From positions 186,001 through 250,000 of the forward strand of contig JBAJFE010000010.1 of the NCBI GenBank assembly GCA_037903355.1: 64,000 bases of DNA, given 5' to 3'. The stretch comes from Trichuris trichiura. Taxonomy: Eukaryota > Nematoda > Enoplea > Trichinellida > Trichuridae. Both the position numbers and the translations under genes were made by a program. Shown in pieces: positions 50,457 to 62,905 of this stretch. Under the pieces are notes generated by a model. That model searched no databases, was not told where the DNA came from, and worked only from the letters and a program-made list of their open reading frames with translations. Within the stretch, counting starts at the first letter, position 1. The number at the start of each line of letters is the position of its first letter.

Positions 50457-50857
50457 ATGGCGACAAATGATCCCGCTACGCGTAAGTTCATTCTTTGAAT
50501 TGTTACGAACACAGTTCAGCAGTCTGTAACTGTTCACATTTTAAGGAATCGGATGTCAGAGGCCTTAGAGCCGCATTCCTCGGATGGAGCAGGTAATGCT
50601 TTTTGCTGTTGAGTTTCTTGACCGAGTTGTAAATTGAATTCCGTAGGTATAGGTGCTTCTTCAACCAAGGACAATCATGACTGGCCGCAGAGATGGCCCA
50701 TGTGATGGAATTAAAACGGACATGTCATTTGAAGAGGGCAAAATGTTCCGAAAAAGATATCAGAAAGATTTACGCGATTGCCAAATCAGAAAATGGCCAA
50801 GAATACGAAGCGACAGGCGTCTATAAGTGGAAAGCGAAAACTGTTTTGAAGCACTGA
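50457..50857 (+). CDS. Possible small spliced gene, product unknown
   Basis: ATG 50457 opens MATNDPAT and meets a GTAAGT donor at 50482. A plausible second exon (50560-50592, ALEPHSSDGAG) ends at a GTAATG donor, and a third starts after CCGTAG at 50647 (IGASSTKDNHDWPQRWP). In that frame a TGA follows at once, but an adjacent frame continues as HVMELKRTCHLKRAKCSEKD, then IYAIAKSENGQEYEATGVYK to TGA 50855-50857. One missing C in the CCC at about 50697-50699 would join them. The short introns fit the local style. No family is recognised, and the start, splice choice and frameshift are all uncertain. Confidence 0.35.
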
Positions 50858-51159
50858 ATTGTAAAAAGGGTTTTCAGCAGTTAATGAAACATTGTTAGTT
50901 TTATATTTTGCATATTTCTTTGTAGTATCATTGAAGTAGTCCGTTTTTTTCACTTGTCGCCCTGTCGTGCATATAAGTGCCACGTTTCCTGTTCATTGTC
51001 TCCGATGTATTAGCTGCATATCTTTAATAACTGTTAATGTTGATTGAAGTAAATATTTATGCATCAATAACTTGTAGTAAAGTGGAAATATTGAAATGCA
51101 AAAACCCACTAAAAGAATGAACGGGAAGAAGCCGTTAATAAACTTGAAATGAGATATTT

Positions 51160-51480
51160 TTCATAATGAATTGGCTTTAATTACGGAATCCAAGTCCCGT
51201 CGAAAAAACGTTTATTTCTCCGGAGCTTTCGGGTCGAACGAGACCCGTCTTCAGCGATTTTAAGTTGAATGTACTTTCCGAAACGTGATCAACCCTCAAT
51301 CGTTTTTAACGGTTTGAAACGAGAGTTTTAAAGCTTTCCTGTGGAGGTATCTGCTGTGTCTATCAGCTGCCAGCTTCCTTGTACCGTATATCTTGTAGAA
51401 TTTTTTTTGTGTGTACATATAGATTCATTTTTCAATTTTCTTCCAAATGTCAATTCACGTTTTTGTCCATTTTCGGCGGG
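51160..51480 (-). mobile_element. PLE 3' end fragment, minus strand
   Basis: Read on the minus strand, 51480-51260 matches the 3' flank of the PLE in BCKDHB intron 6 (for example CAGCTGATAGACACAGCAGA beside its CAGCTGACAGTCGCAGAAGA, and GCTTTAAAACTCTCGTTT beside AACTTTAAAATCCTCGGTTT). It is followed by the hammerhead-like core and the pseudo-LTR (CGACGGGACTTGGATTCCGT, then TAATTAAAGCCAATTCATTA). No RT or endonuclease frame remains, so it is a 5'-truncated insertion. Confidence 0.75.
51221..51256 (-). ncRNA. Second hammerhead-ribozyme-like motif
   Basis: On the minus strand CTGAAGA (51254-51248) is followed by CGGGTC, a 6-nt loop, GACCCG and the GAAA box (51230-51227), then GCTCCGGAG. Loop sequence and position 7 differ from the 32.0 kb copy while the stem is kept identical, which fits conserved RNA structure. 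Confidence 0.72.
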
Positions 51481-51560
51481 GCTTGGACTCCGTTGTTAAA
51501 GTCAATTCATTATTGTCCCGTACCAAGACACCATATGTTCAAGACATGGGATATTGAACT
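51478..51560 (+). repeat. PLE pseudo-LTR 3' segment, plus strand, inverted to its neighbour
   Basis: GGGGCTTGGACTCCGTTGTT, then AAAGTCAATTCATTATTG and TCCCGTACCAAGACACC, matches the pseudo-LTR of the adjacent minus copy and the TCCCGTACC(A)AA segments at 32.1 and 46.15 kb. It diverges from the minus-strand fragment, forming an outward-pointing pair. Confidence 0.65.
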
Positions 51561-54027
51561 AAGCATATTTTCACACTTTTGCGTGAATTAAGATTCAGCA
51601 AGTACAGTAAAAAAAAAGTATTTAGTTCGCGTAATTTGAACTTTCAATGCATAGCAGGCTTCAGTAGAAAGACATGAAAAGAGACGGTTATAACAATTCG
51701 TTGTCATAGACACGGTCTTAATTCAAGTTCTCACGCGGAACTTTGATTTCTACCTATCTCTGTTTCCATTGAATCAAAGAAGCAGATTGAAGTTACGTCT
51801 AGCTTGTTGTATTTAATGTTATGCTTGTCTTGGTCAAACCATTTACAAGTTTTCACCTTGTGATCATTGTGTATAGGGTTCGTTAGCTAACTTGCTAACG
51901 TTAGGTTGTAGTGTGAAGATCTTTTGTTCTCAAACAAGTTGAAGTACGAAACAAAGTCATTCTGGCAGACGCCTGTTATTCATATAACATCAATTCTGGA
52001 AATAGATTACTTATGCAACGTAGCTTGGGTAAAAGGGGAAGAGTAAACTAAAACAAAAAGTATTTGTTTCGTCCTTCGTTTCCGCAAGTAAATATGCCTA
52101 AAAATCTACATGGTGGGATAGTAGTGCCTATAACTCTAATTTAAGAGATGTTGTCTCTAATGAGCCCAACACGGTCTTAATATCTGATAGTGAAATGACT
52201 TTCTAATTACCCGTTCCGGGTGCAGTCCAGTTTTGAAAAGGGCGTGCAATTTTTCATGACTCCTCTTTAGCTGCTCTGCTCACTAATCATTACCTGAATC
52301 TTGCCCAATCAATACTTATCATCCACGGAAATTTCACCGTGCCCTGATAACATGACGTGATTTTCGTTATTAATTACGATTATGCATTCACCATCGAATG
52401 TGATATCAGAAACCTTACCTGCTTGATGTTGTACTCAGGTGCTGTTGCGATTCCGAAGTTGGCTAATTAATGGACCACTGAAATTGTTTAAAGGAAATAA
52501 GTAGTACCTTGGAGGCGTTCAGCGGCATGAATCTATCATCTGCAGGCCAGTCATGTGTAGCAAACATATATTCGTATGGAAATGATTATTTGCAGTTCTT
52601 TTCTTAAACTTCCAAAAGATGAATGTCAGTTGTTGGTACTGTGTGGCCAAACATAGCAGAATACAAAACTACGCGCGTGAACTTAACCATACCATAAGTT
52701 TGTGGCATCAGTTTAACCAGCTTTCTCGATATTCAAAGTGGAAACGTGCTTCTGCTGCGTTTCATCGAAGTCGGATCTCTTTTTAATAGAATACGAATGT
52801 CTTATTGGAGTTATTGCTCTTATTGGAAAACTGAGTTCGCCGGATTTCGACTTTTAATGCTCACTTTGGACTTAGATATGCAACGGAAACTTTCTATTAA
52901 CTGCTGGATATGTAGTTCACTGGTAAAACGAACCTAACTGAACGTACGGGGAAGAATATTGAGCTTGCCGAACACAGCTGTTTTGTAGTAACCATCTGAT
53001 TAATAAACTATCCTGTTGCTCTGAACGTGATGAAAGAGTATAAGCGTACTCTGAAAGCTTTATATGAGTATCTTATTTTTCTACCAAAAAATTGTACAAA
53101 CAGGAGCCTGTAGAACTCCACTTGAATGCGGTCTAGCGCTTGCCGAGTATTAAAAGCGGATATCAGCTCGTTTCAAATATATCAGTGAAATATTGCTCCT
53201 TAGGATAATATGAGAGAAATGACGTATCTGCAAATGTAACAACTAACAGAAATATTTTTTGATGCTGAGATCAGATTGTTACTGGCGATCAGCAGTATTC
53301 CTTCGCTCTCGTCTCTATCGAAACAGTATTCCGTAATTGCGCATTATTTCTACTCCAATGTATACATGGAATAAATAAAGCTTCGTTTAAAGGAGACAGT
53401 CGCGAAACGATTAGTGTTAATGTGCGTGCTTGCTTTGGCCTCTATGCGACTGAAGGCAATCTTTTGCGCAATTTTTCCAATATTTCGTCTGGCTAGAAAT
53501 TTCCCTTCACAGCAAAACTTTTCCGGCATGCACAGACAGCGCGGACGTTAGCGTACTCAGCAGAGCAGAAAGTCTCGAACTTCAGTAACACTAACTAACA
53601 TTCAAAGATACAGCTATGACAACAGCATTAACAAAACTTTATTGAAATTTCGCATTATGTCAAAAATGTAATCGTTTTACATTTTTTTCGAATCTCATTA
53701 TTACTTTGCGTAGAAATAACCGCTTTTTATTATTTTTATTCAGTGTGCTTGACCTTTATTAAAACGAAAAAATAAACATGTCATCACTTACCACCCTGAG
53801 GATGGGATATATTCTGACTTGCTAGCTTCGTTTATATTTTGATTGTAATAAAAAATGGTTTATTTCTGTACAAAATAATGTGGGACTTTTTTTCTTAGTT
53901 GCTCTTGAAAGATGAAGGAAATCATACGACAAATTTCCAACTGCCGTTTTTGTATAAGTATACACAGTCCGGAAATTTGCAGGCGGAAAGTCAGAGGGAA
54001 CTGAGAAGCACACTCGTGAGCAATACA
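51561..54027. other. Intergenic, nothing recognised
   Basis: AT-rich, with no motif-bearing ORF, RNA gene or transposon end seen. Part of the right end may belong to the LINE relic that follows. Confidence 0.4.
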
Positions 54028-54605
54028 AAACGGAGTGCGGAAGTTAGCTTAAGGGTTAACATCAGGAAGATTAAGATCCTGTTGCTAAGTCCTGCAACAT
54101 ATAACGGGAAGAACTGGAAGCAGCGTTAGAATTTATATCAATGAGCTTGACGACTACTGCAGACGGTGACTGCAACCACGAAGTTTAAAAACGACCGCTT
54201 GTTGGAAAGAGAGCCGTGGCATTTTTGCACAAGATATTAAATAGCGGGATTGCCAATTTAAGGAGAGGGTTCCACACGGTCAAGCATATACATTCTCCAA
54301 GAGTAATGTATGCCTGCGAGAGATGGACTACGAGGAAAGTTGAGTGCCATAAAACTGACATTTAGGAATTTTGGTGCTGGAGAAGGGGTGGTGGTCAGGT
54401 GGTGGGTGAATAGCTGGGGTTAGGCACACTTTTAATGGAAAACAATATTCCAGAATACTCGCGAAAAGATTTAATCGTGAAACTAAAACTTCTTAGTTTT
54501 GGCAACATAATGCGATGGCGTGATTCTCGGAAAGGGCTGACAAGTTGGGAAAGGCCAAAGATAGAAAAAGAAAGAGTTGACAGAGGTTGAAATGGATAGT
54601 GCTAC
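54028..54605 (+). pseudogene. Decayed LINE (RTE/CR1-like) reverse transcriptase 3' end
   Basis: Fragments in several frames follow the order of the C-terminal part of a LINE endonuclease/RT ORF: KRSAEVSLRVNIRKIKI, TTADGDCNHE (54152 on), VMYACERWTTRKVE, FWCWRRG (54370s), and PEYSRKDLIVKLKLLSFGNI followed by MRWRDSRKG. In living relatives these read roughly AGLKLNIxKTKI, TADGDCSHEI, VMYGCESWTIKKAE, ELWCWRRLL and LKLQYFGHLMRR. Several stops and shifts show it is dead. The exact clade needs a database comparison. Confidence 0.72.
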
Positions 54606-57600
54606 AGCAGATGCTTATGTCTATTCTACTTTCTTTACGTTAAGTTCACGTAACCCACTTCCATATGCTTCTAATTGAAATGGAGATATACTCGATTAAT
54701 AAGATAAAGCAAAATAAACTCGCCTTGGGCTTCTAGACCATTTTGTGATCAAAAAGCTTTAGTGTTAACCTTGCTTTATTAGTAGTACAGATTGCAAGTC
54801 TCCCGTATCATCAGATTTAAGAATACGTGTACCTGTTAAAAAGTTCCTATATTCAATTCTAGCTTTCTTTGGAAATTATTTGGGGTGATGCTACAAACAC
54901 TGCGAGAATTCACGTATCGCCTTTATAACGCGTAGATACAGATGCTCATTCCTAACCTTTAAAATGTGCGTTTGGGTGTTTACCAATGGAGAATAGTTTA
55001 ACATTAGTGTTTACGGCTACTGCCAACATTCTATTGTAGAGATATGACTTAATTTTGTCTTCCTCTTTTGAATTGCTTAATCACCCTCTCGTTCCCCTAC
55101 GAGCTATTCTTTCTCCGTCTTCGAAATAGTAATTTAATTTATTTGGTAATTTTCGTTCAGCTTACCAAAGGCTTTCAACTTCCAGTGGTTCATCACTAAT
55201 CCGTTTCCGTTAATATAATGCCGCTTTAAGATTTGCTTCATGGAAAATTTGCGCCTAATATTAATAGGAACGAGTATTTCACTTCAAATAGGATGAAATG
55301 CTAGAAGGCCTGGGCTAAATTAGCTGTCGGAAATAGTTTCTCAATTTAATGGATTGTCTTGATCTAATGGATTCAATATAATGATAGGCAGCAAGTTCAG
55401 AATAAGCATCTGCAGCGAAGAATTCCTCCAGAAATGGTCGTCTACCGCGAGCTGAACATTGGTTTTGGAGGGATGCGCTCATATATATTGCCCACCAACA
55501 TGTAAGAAAACTATGCGAAACATCTATCGGATTTGCGTTAAACACTCGGTTGAATATTTGACAACTGTGGTGCAGTTTCAAAACTTGGAGTTTCATCGCT
55601 TTTAAAGACGCAACGTTGCCTAAAATTTGTTGGCTGCTAGGACTGCCACGGCGAGCAAAGTGCAGATAGAACGGATATTTCATACGTGACAGCAACGGCC
55701 TATTATAGTTCGCAATAGCTTATGATCAAATCGCTATAGTGAAATAAAATTTAAGAAAGCACCTTCTCAAACTAGTCAGTCACTAACATGGCGCCTGACT
55801 GGCTGAAATGAACAGAATCTTTGCATTATGAACTCTACACTTACCAAAGTGTTTATGAAATTTTCTGATCCAGTTTGTTGAAACTACTCGTGTAAACTAT
55901 CCTTGCATTCCGCTGAAACAAGTAACTATAAGTAAAACAAAGGAAAGTTTGAAACAAATCTGTCTTGCATAACCGTGATACACAGGAATCGAAATGATGG
56001 CGTAGTTGTAATTTTTGTGCTTGCATTTCGAAGACTAAACAATGTAAAGCAAGCTCTGGCAATAGCATTCCGTCGACCTAAAAGCCTTAACGTAATCTTA
56101 TATCTGCTTTGCGTATGGGAGACATTCCAGCAATAGGATGCACATAGAACATTTGCCGAGTAAATTAACAAGAATGAAAGCGGCGTTTCGAAAAAATCAG
56201 CTAAAAGTGTCGTTGTTTTCAACTTTTTGAAGTCATTAACGTGTCAGTTTAATTGATTGCGCATCCTTAGCGGAGGCCCTCAGCTGAAAACTGATCGATA
56301 TCCACTAATCTCGTCTCGTACTGGTCACGGTGAATGAGCGCCTCATTTGGTCTGCTGACTTTGAATTGGACGTTATGGTCCATTCAGTTCATCAGCAAGG
56401 AAACCGTTTTTCAACCGTTGAACATAATTGAAATTATGGGTTCATACAATATATGAATAGTTGCACATAAGGTAGATCTGAAAAGGCTTGGAGCAGCAAA
56501 ATGCATGCATAATTTTTAGATTTTATGGCTGGCTGCTATAAAGACATTCAGTATTGCTAACGTTGGTAGGCATGCCTTAAAGTTTTTTAAATGCAAACTG
56601 CAAGAAATCAATACCTGCATGCTTTTTTTGAATAAACTGAGTTTACTAACTTTATGCCTAATCTTCTTTCCGATGTATTAACGCGATGCCATGCGCGTTT
56701 GGTTGCTGATTTTGCTCTTGCAGCACTGGGATGAGAAGTAGCAGTTTTTTTGGATCAGCTTCCCAGCTTTCGCGCGGCTGACCAGGAGACCTGTAATGGT
56801 TTACTTTCGCGCTTCCGTTAAAATACCTTCAAGTGACCGACGGACATTTCTTTGCGCTAGGTGTAATTGCACTTCAAAAGAGGCATGCCAGCTTTGCTTG
56901 GCTCATGCAAAAACAAGAAATTCTAAGCAACTGGCAAAATATTCTTGTACTTTCTTTGATAACAATGTTCAACTGCGTCAACTCATTTCTCTAATTATAT
57001 TTCGGCTGAGTAAAGGCATCTGTTCTAAGTTCTCATTGCCCAGAGAAAAATTCCAGCAGTCTTCTCATTTTCGCTGTAATTCAATAACATCATGTCAGTA
57101 AGCGTGAACGTGACCAACCGTGCATTCCTGGAACTTGCAATAATGAAAACGACATGAAAGCATTCCGCCATAGAAAATGTTCTCCTTTGGGAATTACGGT
57201 ACCATAAAGTGAATGCAAATTAAAACTGCTCAATTATTCGCATTCACTGGTTCAGGAGAACGCTCACATTGGTCTAATCCATATTAAATGTTAGACGTTC
57301 GAAATTGGTCTGCTCCGGCAGGCTTTGGTTGTCGTATTTGATAATGCGGTGAGTCCGTTGCTTAAGAGAACCTTTGTACAGCCCTTTACTTGTCCAAGAC
57401 TTAAGACGTTGGAATTGAATGTTTCCTCAGGTTAAATTTGCACAGCTGCCAGTTGCATCGATAATTAGCTACTGGAGTAGTGGCCACTGTAGCGCTTAGC
57501 ATTAGGCTGACTGAAAACTACTCCATTGGGGGTGGGCGCAATAAGAGCGGTCGATTAAATCGTTCATTTCAGACGTAAAGTTTACCTTTTATGCATCGCG

Positions 57601-60600
57601 TCGATGCAATCAAATGGAGCAGGCTCAATGTGAAGCATTATAATAAAAGGAACATCTATCAGAGACTGTTTACTTGAGCTTCAGTCTCTAGAGTCAATCC
57701 TTCGAAATCCAGGATTGTTCTGGTACAAAATAGACTTTCTGAACTATACACTACACGATGGCATTTTAAAGCTGTTCAGCAAAAACATCATCACTGTTAA
57801 TTGATGTTTATCTCTACGTAATTGGCATCGATCATTTTAGGGACGATGTTCCCATAAAGCATGACCACTAGGAGAACCAATAAACGTTTGACTAGTCATG
57901 TTGAGAAACAGCATTGGATGAAAAGGACGTCCTCTTAAGCGCCTATGACTTAAGGCTGCGTACCTTCCAAGCACTTCATTTATCCCTCGCGCTTCTCATC
58001 TCCAACAGTTGCATACAAATAATGGAGCCATTTTTCATGCACGGATGGCTACATAATAGACGTGGATCTTTTCATGGAGGAAATACTTCTTCAAAAAAAA
58101 ATTGTTCAAAGAGCCGATCAGCTTTGGAAGTACGTGAAGCGGTCGCACCCCTCCCGATAAGGGCCCGAAGTCACACAACTCCAACAGGTAACTAGCATTT
58201 ATGTGCATTTCCATTTTGAAAAATGTAGGGAAAGCGTGACAAATAGCAAGCAGATCCTACGTTTTATAGTTGGTCAATCTTTTTCCAGTGCATTTACCTG
58301 CTCATATTCTTTTTCTAAATGATTTCCAGCCAGTGAAAACTATTAAGAATAGTAGTAATAACAATAACAGGTACTTAAGTGGTTTATTTCAAAACGATTT
58401 CAATAAAACTCATCGAAGTACTAACTGGCCTAAAGATTTGTAAACTTATCGGTCTGGATTTCTGTTGAATGATCTCCGTACAGCAGACGTTAAGCCTTAC
58501 TGGGGCCTTTTGCTTAGCGATAAGAAATGGAGATAAAGTTATGCAGGAATGCTGTAACGCGTAATCTGGAAGCGCTCAACCTTTTTTCCGCAACTTTTAT
58601 TACCTACGACCAACACAGTTTTGGAAGGCGTCTGCAGCTAATGGATGGAAGCTGACTGACAGCAAGTGAATAGGATGAAAGGAAAACAGGCAAATGGTAC
58701 GCGCGTTCAAGTTACACAGCTTTTACATTCTTGCTCATTCTACTTCGAACGTGTGTAACAATCATATCCTCACAGGCCAGCTGAGCAGAGGCACATAATA
58801 TGCGGAGAAATGTGACTGGGCATGTTGGAGGCAAGGAAAAAGGGACTAGATAGACTATTTTGCATAATGAACCTTTGCATGACTGCTTGCAAATGTTAGT
58901 TTTGCCCCAGTCGTGCGGAATCACCATTCCGGCTTGTTCTCCATTACCTTAGGATCCTGCTCATTTTCGAAGCTACAATTACGAAGGAAAAGAAAGCAGC
59001 AGGTTCCATTTCAGGTTTTCCAAAGTTAGTATAAACGTGGCTTTCCGACGCCGCTGAAGATGCCAAGCAGTCGAATATGCGAAATGATTTAGGCACAAGT
59101 TTCATTTCCCCATCGGTTACGATACGACTTGTCAATTAGAAAGGAGCAATTTCCCGCTATGGAAATCATCACTTCTCAACTTTGCCGTAATTGCCATTCA
59201 GGTGCTTCGAGTTTCTTCAAGTGAAACTAATAAGAGTTGTTTCTATCAGCTACTTCGGCCATAAGTTTCTAGGAGGCCATAAGAAAAACACTCTAGGCAA
59301 GTCCATCTCAAATTTAATGGAAAGAGGCATTCGTTATTACAGTAGCACAAAGAGATCCGACAATTGATAAATCCGGCAGTCGGACGATGGCCCTTTCTCT
59401 CATGATTATGTTTAGTGGCAAAAAGTGAATGTCCTTCTGACGCTGGAATGCGCATAAACGAACTTCGATTAGAGGCAGCCAGCTATGGCCGTAGGCATGC
59501 AGAAAAATAGTTACATGCAGTCAAAACGTTGCTACTTTGTCCCAGAGCTCTCATTAGGAGTCGAAAATCGACATTCTTGCAACAATCAAAATGTAGTGCC
59601 AGTATCAATGCACTGTTAAAAGTTCTGAGAAGCCGCGCTCTTCGATAGTCTAAAAAAGAGTTCCATTGCTTCGACTTCTGATACTAAAAGCCGCTTAGCG
59701 CTCCGACGCGCCTTCATGTCTTTACAGCTTCTAAATTATTCAGCTGGAATGCCGAAAATTGACATATCGCTTGTCGATTTGATTTTTACGCCTTCAAAAT
59801 GTATCACTTTTCTGCGACTTTTAAAAATTTGAGCTGCAACGCTTAATTAATTTTTTCAACATCAACCCGAACTTCAAAACGTCGTTGTGAAAACTACTGA
59901 TAGTTAGCAAGAAGTGAAGGTTTGATGAAACTTCAGTATGCACTTTCCCGCGTGTGCGCTTTTCAATAAATTCCTTATGAATTCTTTCGTTTTGACGATA
60001 TTGGACTTTAACATCGACGCAGACAGTCCCCACATTGATAAATGAATAGGCAAGAAAGTTTAAAATACTGTCATAGCTTTCCATCTTATTTTTTCAGGTT
60101 CAATAAGACCAGTTTTTAGGACAGTAATGCTTGGGCAGATTAGGAGCACGTAAGCTCTATTTCATCAAAAATTGGTTTTGCGACATTGCACTGAGTCCTG
60201 CTGAGGAAAATCTGAGCCTTTTCTGGCACACCAATCGCATATTTTGAAAGGCGTAAAACAAGGGCTTATTGCTCAGCTGCAAACTAAATTGTACCTGAAA
60301 ACAATGGCCACAATAGCGGCTGCGCGGGTGATTGTAAGAAAAAAGAATTATTCTTTTTGAACCATTCAGAATGAATGTAACCTTATCGACCCGTTACAAA
60401 TACAGTTGCCTTCAAGAAAAGCTTCAATTAGTATTCAATAGAAGCTAAGCCTCCAAGATTCAAAATAAGATCAATAACTTTTACTCCACCAGCGCGTCTT
60501 GGTCGAATGCTGCATTTCTTTTGCACCTTTACGGCTTGAACGGAAGGAAAGATTTACCCTAAGGTTGTATGGCGAGAACTCGCGCTCCTTTGAATATACG

Positions 60601-61980
60601 GGAAAAGATGTAGCGATTTGATGCTGCTATGAAGAAAATACTCTTTGCAGTAATGATATTGGAAATGAACTGATCACAGATATCTACAAGAAAAGGTCCG
60701 CCGGTTAATCCACTTTACGCTCTTTCTTTCAGAGAAGTAAACCAAGCATTGAAAATTTTGCGTGGACATAATGCTTCGTTCCAATGTAAATGAGATAAGC
60801 TGTGCACAAATAGACCGTAGGGAAACCTGGCTGAAACTACTGATGATACAATCTTTCACTTTCGCGGTACTTCTTCGGGAGAAAAGAATTATCATCTAAG
60901 ATGCATTCTGATCTGAAAGCTAGCTGTGCATTGGAAATGTTCTACCGTTTTCACGTCCTTCAATTTTCACAGAGGCAATGCGGTTCTATTATCACGAATC
61001 GAAGATGCCTAAGACTGCACTGTAATGTGAATGCTTATGCTGCGACTTTCGGTTGGAGGTTGCTATTAACTCAGTTGAACATAATAGCGTAATATAGAGA
61101 AAAAACAGTATAAGTAGACAAGGTCTTTTTTGTACGAAGCAGCCAAGTGAAAGGAGCAGAGGTTAATAGTTCAGCAAAAACAGCAAAAATGGACACTATA
61201 AACGTCTACCTGATGTTACAGGCTTGTGTAATACCATACCTTCCAATAATAGATGGCATCGAGCCCTGAGTAGCCAAGCTGTTGGCACGCTGTTGGATAT
61301 CTGCTTGTTGGCGATGTACTTAAACTTGTTAAACACATGTAAGACGTCCATTGCAACAATTCTAAGATGCCTATTTTTATGCTCATTTATAGGAACGGAG
61401 GAAAATCTCTCTTGAATTAAGAATGTCTTTTCCAAACGCTTCAGTGATTGCAATTCACTGTCAAAAACTTGGGGTCATTTTTTCGAGAGTATTATTTATG
61501 AGGTTGCAATAAAACTGGAGACTATCAGGAAAAGAAATAACGCAGTGTTAAAAGACTGGAAGTCAGTTCTAAAAAATTAATCAAGAAATAATGGAAACGC
61601 CCAAAAGAAGTCAAATGATTCATAGTTTCCGCAAAATTGGGAAGACCAGTAACTGTCACGTTGGCCGAAGATGGTAAAAAACATTTAGCTTCAGAAGTCT
61701 TTGAGCGTCTTTTCGTTCTGTATTGATTTTCGATACGCTTCAGATTGCCGTTGTATAAAAGCTATTAAAGTGTTCGCTTACTAAATGAGTCCTGCTCATG
61801 CGTTTTGTGGAACAATTTAGGTGGAACCATTTATACAGCATAACTGAATAAGGCATACCTCATTTGACCCTTAGAGAAACACTAGTAGAATAAGTAAAAC
61901 AAAGCTTACCTGAATTTTCGAAGGAACAGGCATCGTAGCTTGTTTCACTTTTCAGCTGTGAGATATTTTCTTACTTTAAG
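54606..61980. other. Long intergenic or intronic stretch, nothing recognised
   Basis: About 7 kb of AT-rich DNA. The longest open frames (55695-55315 minus, 56796-57101 plus) lack recognisable motifs and splice context. Upstream exons of the C2-domain gene at 62 kb may be hidden here with short introns, but I could not place any. Confidence 0.4.
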
Positions 61981-62702
61981 GGAAGCCACATCGTTTTATT
62001 CATTCACACGTTGGTAAAGAACATTTTGCTCACAGCATGCATAAGGAACAGGATCCAATAAATATACTACTGTTCACAATGCAACAAACTCATTTGGACC
62101 ATGACAAGCCAGTGTATATGTCCCGCAAAAGCTCAACTGTGTCATGGAGTCAAGAAACAGAACTTGCAAAGCCAAAAAATGTGGTATGCAAATAACTTCT
62201 TTTCCATAGAAAATTGTGAAATCTTTCAGGATACAACTGCTGAAATTCTGCTAACTATATCCTTTATGAAAAAACAGCAGACGCTAAAGGTGGTGCTCAA
62301 TTCTGCAAAAAACCTGCTTCCAAAAAAAAGTGATACGAGTGTCGGTAGGTTAGTAAACCTTGCTTTTCCATGCAGTCATTCTAACAGTTTTAGATCCCTT
62401 CGCAACTCTATGGTTGGTGCATGGTAAAGTACTGCTAGACAGATGCGTTACTCGATCGAAATACAAAACTAAAAATCCTATTTCAACGAAACGTTCAACT
62501 TTTCCATCGAGGTTGATGAACCAGAAAATTTGCAACTGGTGATTGCGGTAGGCGGCAGCTGTTTGCCACTTTTATGAGACCTTATAAGGACAAAGAAAAA
62601 ATGCGTGAAAAATTCATTAGGGTAGTCCACTCAGAAAATGAATGTATTTTGCCAACTACTAAGTTACCAGCTGCAGTTGGGCCATTGCTAACTTCCAAAT
62701 GA
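61981..62702 (+). CDS. C2-domain protein, 3' exons (extended-synaptotagmin-like), one frameshift
   Basis: Four exons fit together with tiny introns: from about 61981 to 62183, 62230-62344, 62394-62547 and 62589-62702 (introns of 46, 49 and 41 bp, all GT-AG and in phase). The product includes KPVYMSRKSSTVSWSQETEL, then a C2 domain: AEILLTISFMKKQQTLKVVL, the Ca2+/lipid-loop motif DPFATLWLVHGKVLL, TRSKYKTKNP, FNETFNFSIEVDEPENLQLV, ending at TGA 62700-62702. The NETFNFSI..LxLVIAV pattern most resembles the last C2 domain of extended synaptotagmins (ER-plasma membrane tethers); that assignment is from memory of the family. One T appears missing at 62480-62483, where KNPI must join FNETF. The last exon is not recognisably conserved. 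Poly(A) signals lie at 62867 and 62900. Confidence 0.68.
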
Positions 62703-62866
62703 AACTGTTCATTAAAATCTTGCAAATTTCGTTTAAATAGAAAAAAAGTACATTAGTAACAAATTTTATCGTTTTTCTTTTACGGCAACAAGTCCTGCTT
62801 ACTCAAAACGAACACAACGTTTTCAAAACTAGTCAGATCCTAAAGCTTTCATACTAATGACCTCTC

Positions 62867-62905
62867 AATAAATGTTTACCTCACAAGGCTTTCTGCCATA
62901 ATAAA
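62867..62905 (+). promoter_or_regulatory. Two AATAAA poly(A) signals after the C2-domain gene
   Basis: AATAAA occurs at 62867-62872 and 62900-62905, about 165 and 198 bp beyond the proposed stop codon. Confidence 0.45.

Noticed and set aside
55315..55695. 126-codon minus-strand ORF
   Set aside because: No recognisable motif or supporting splice or promoter context.
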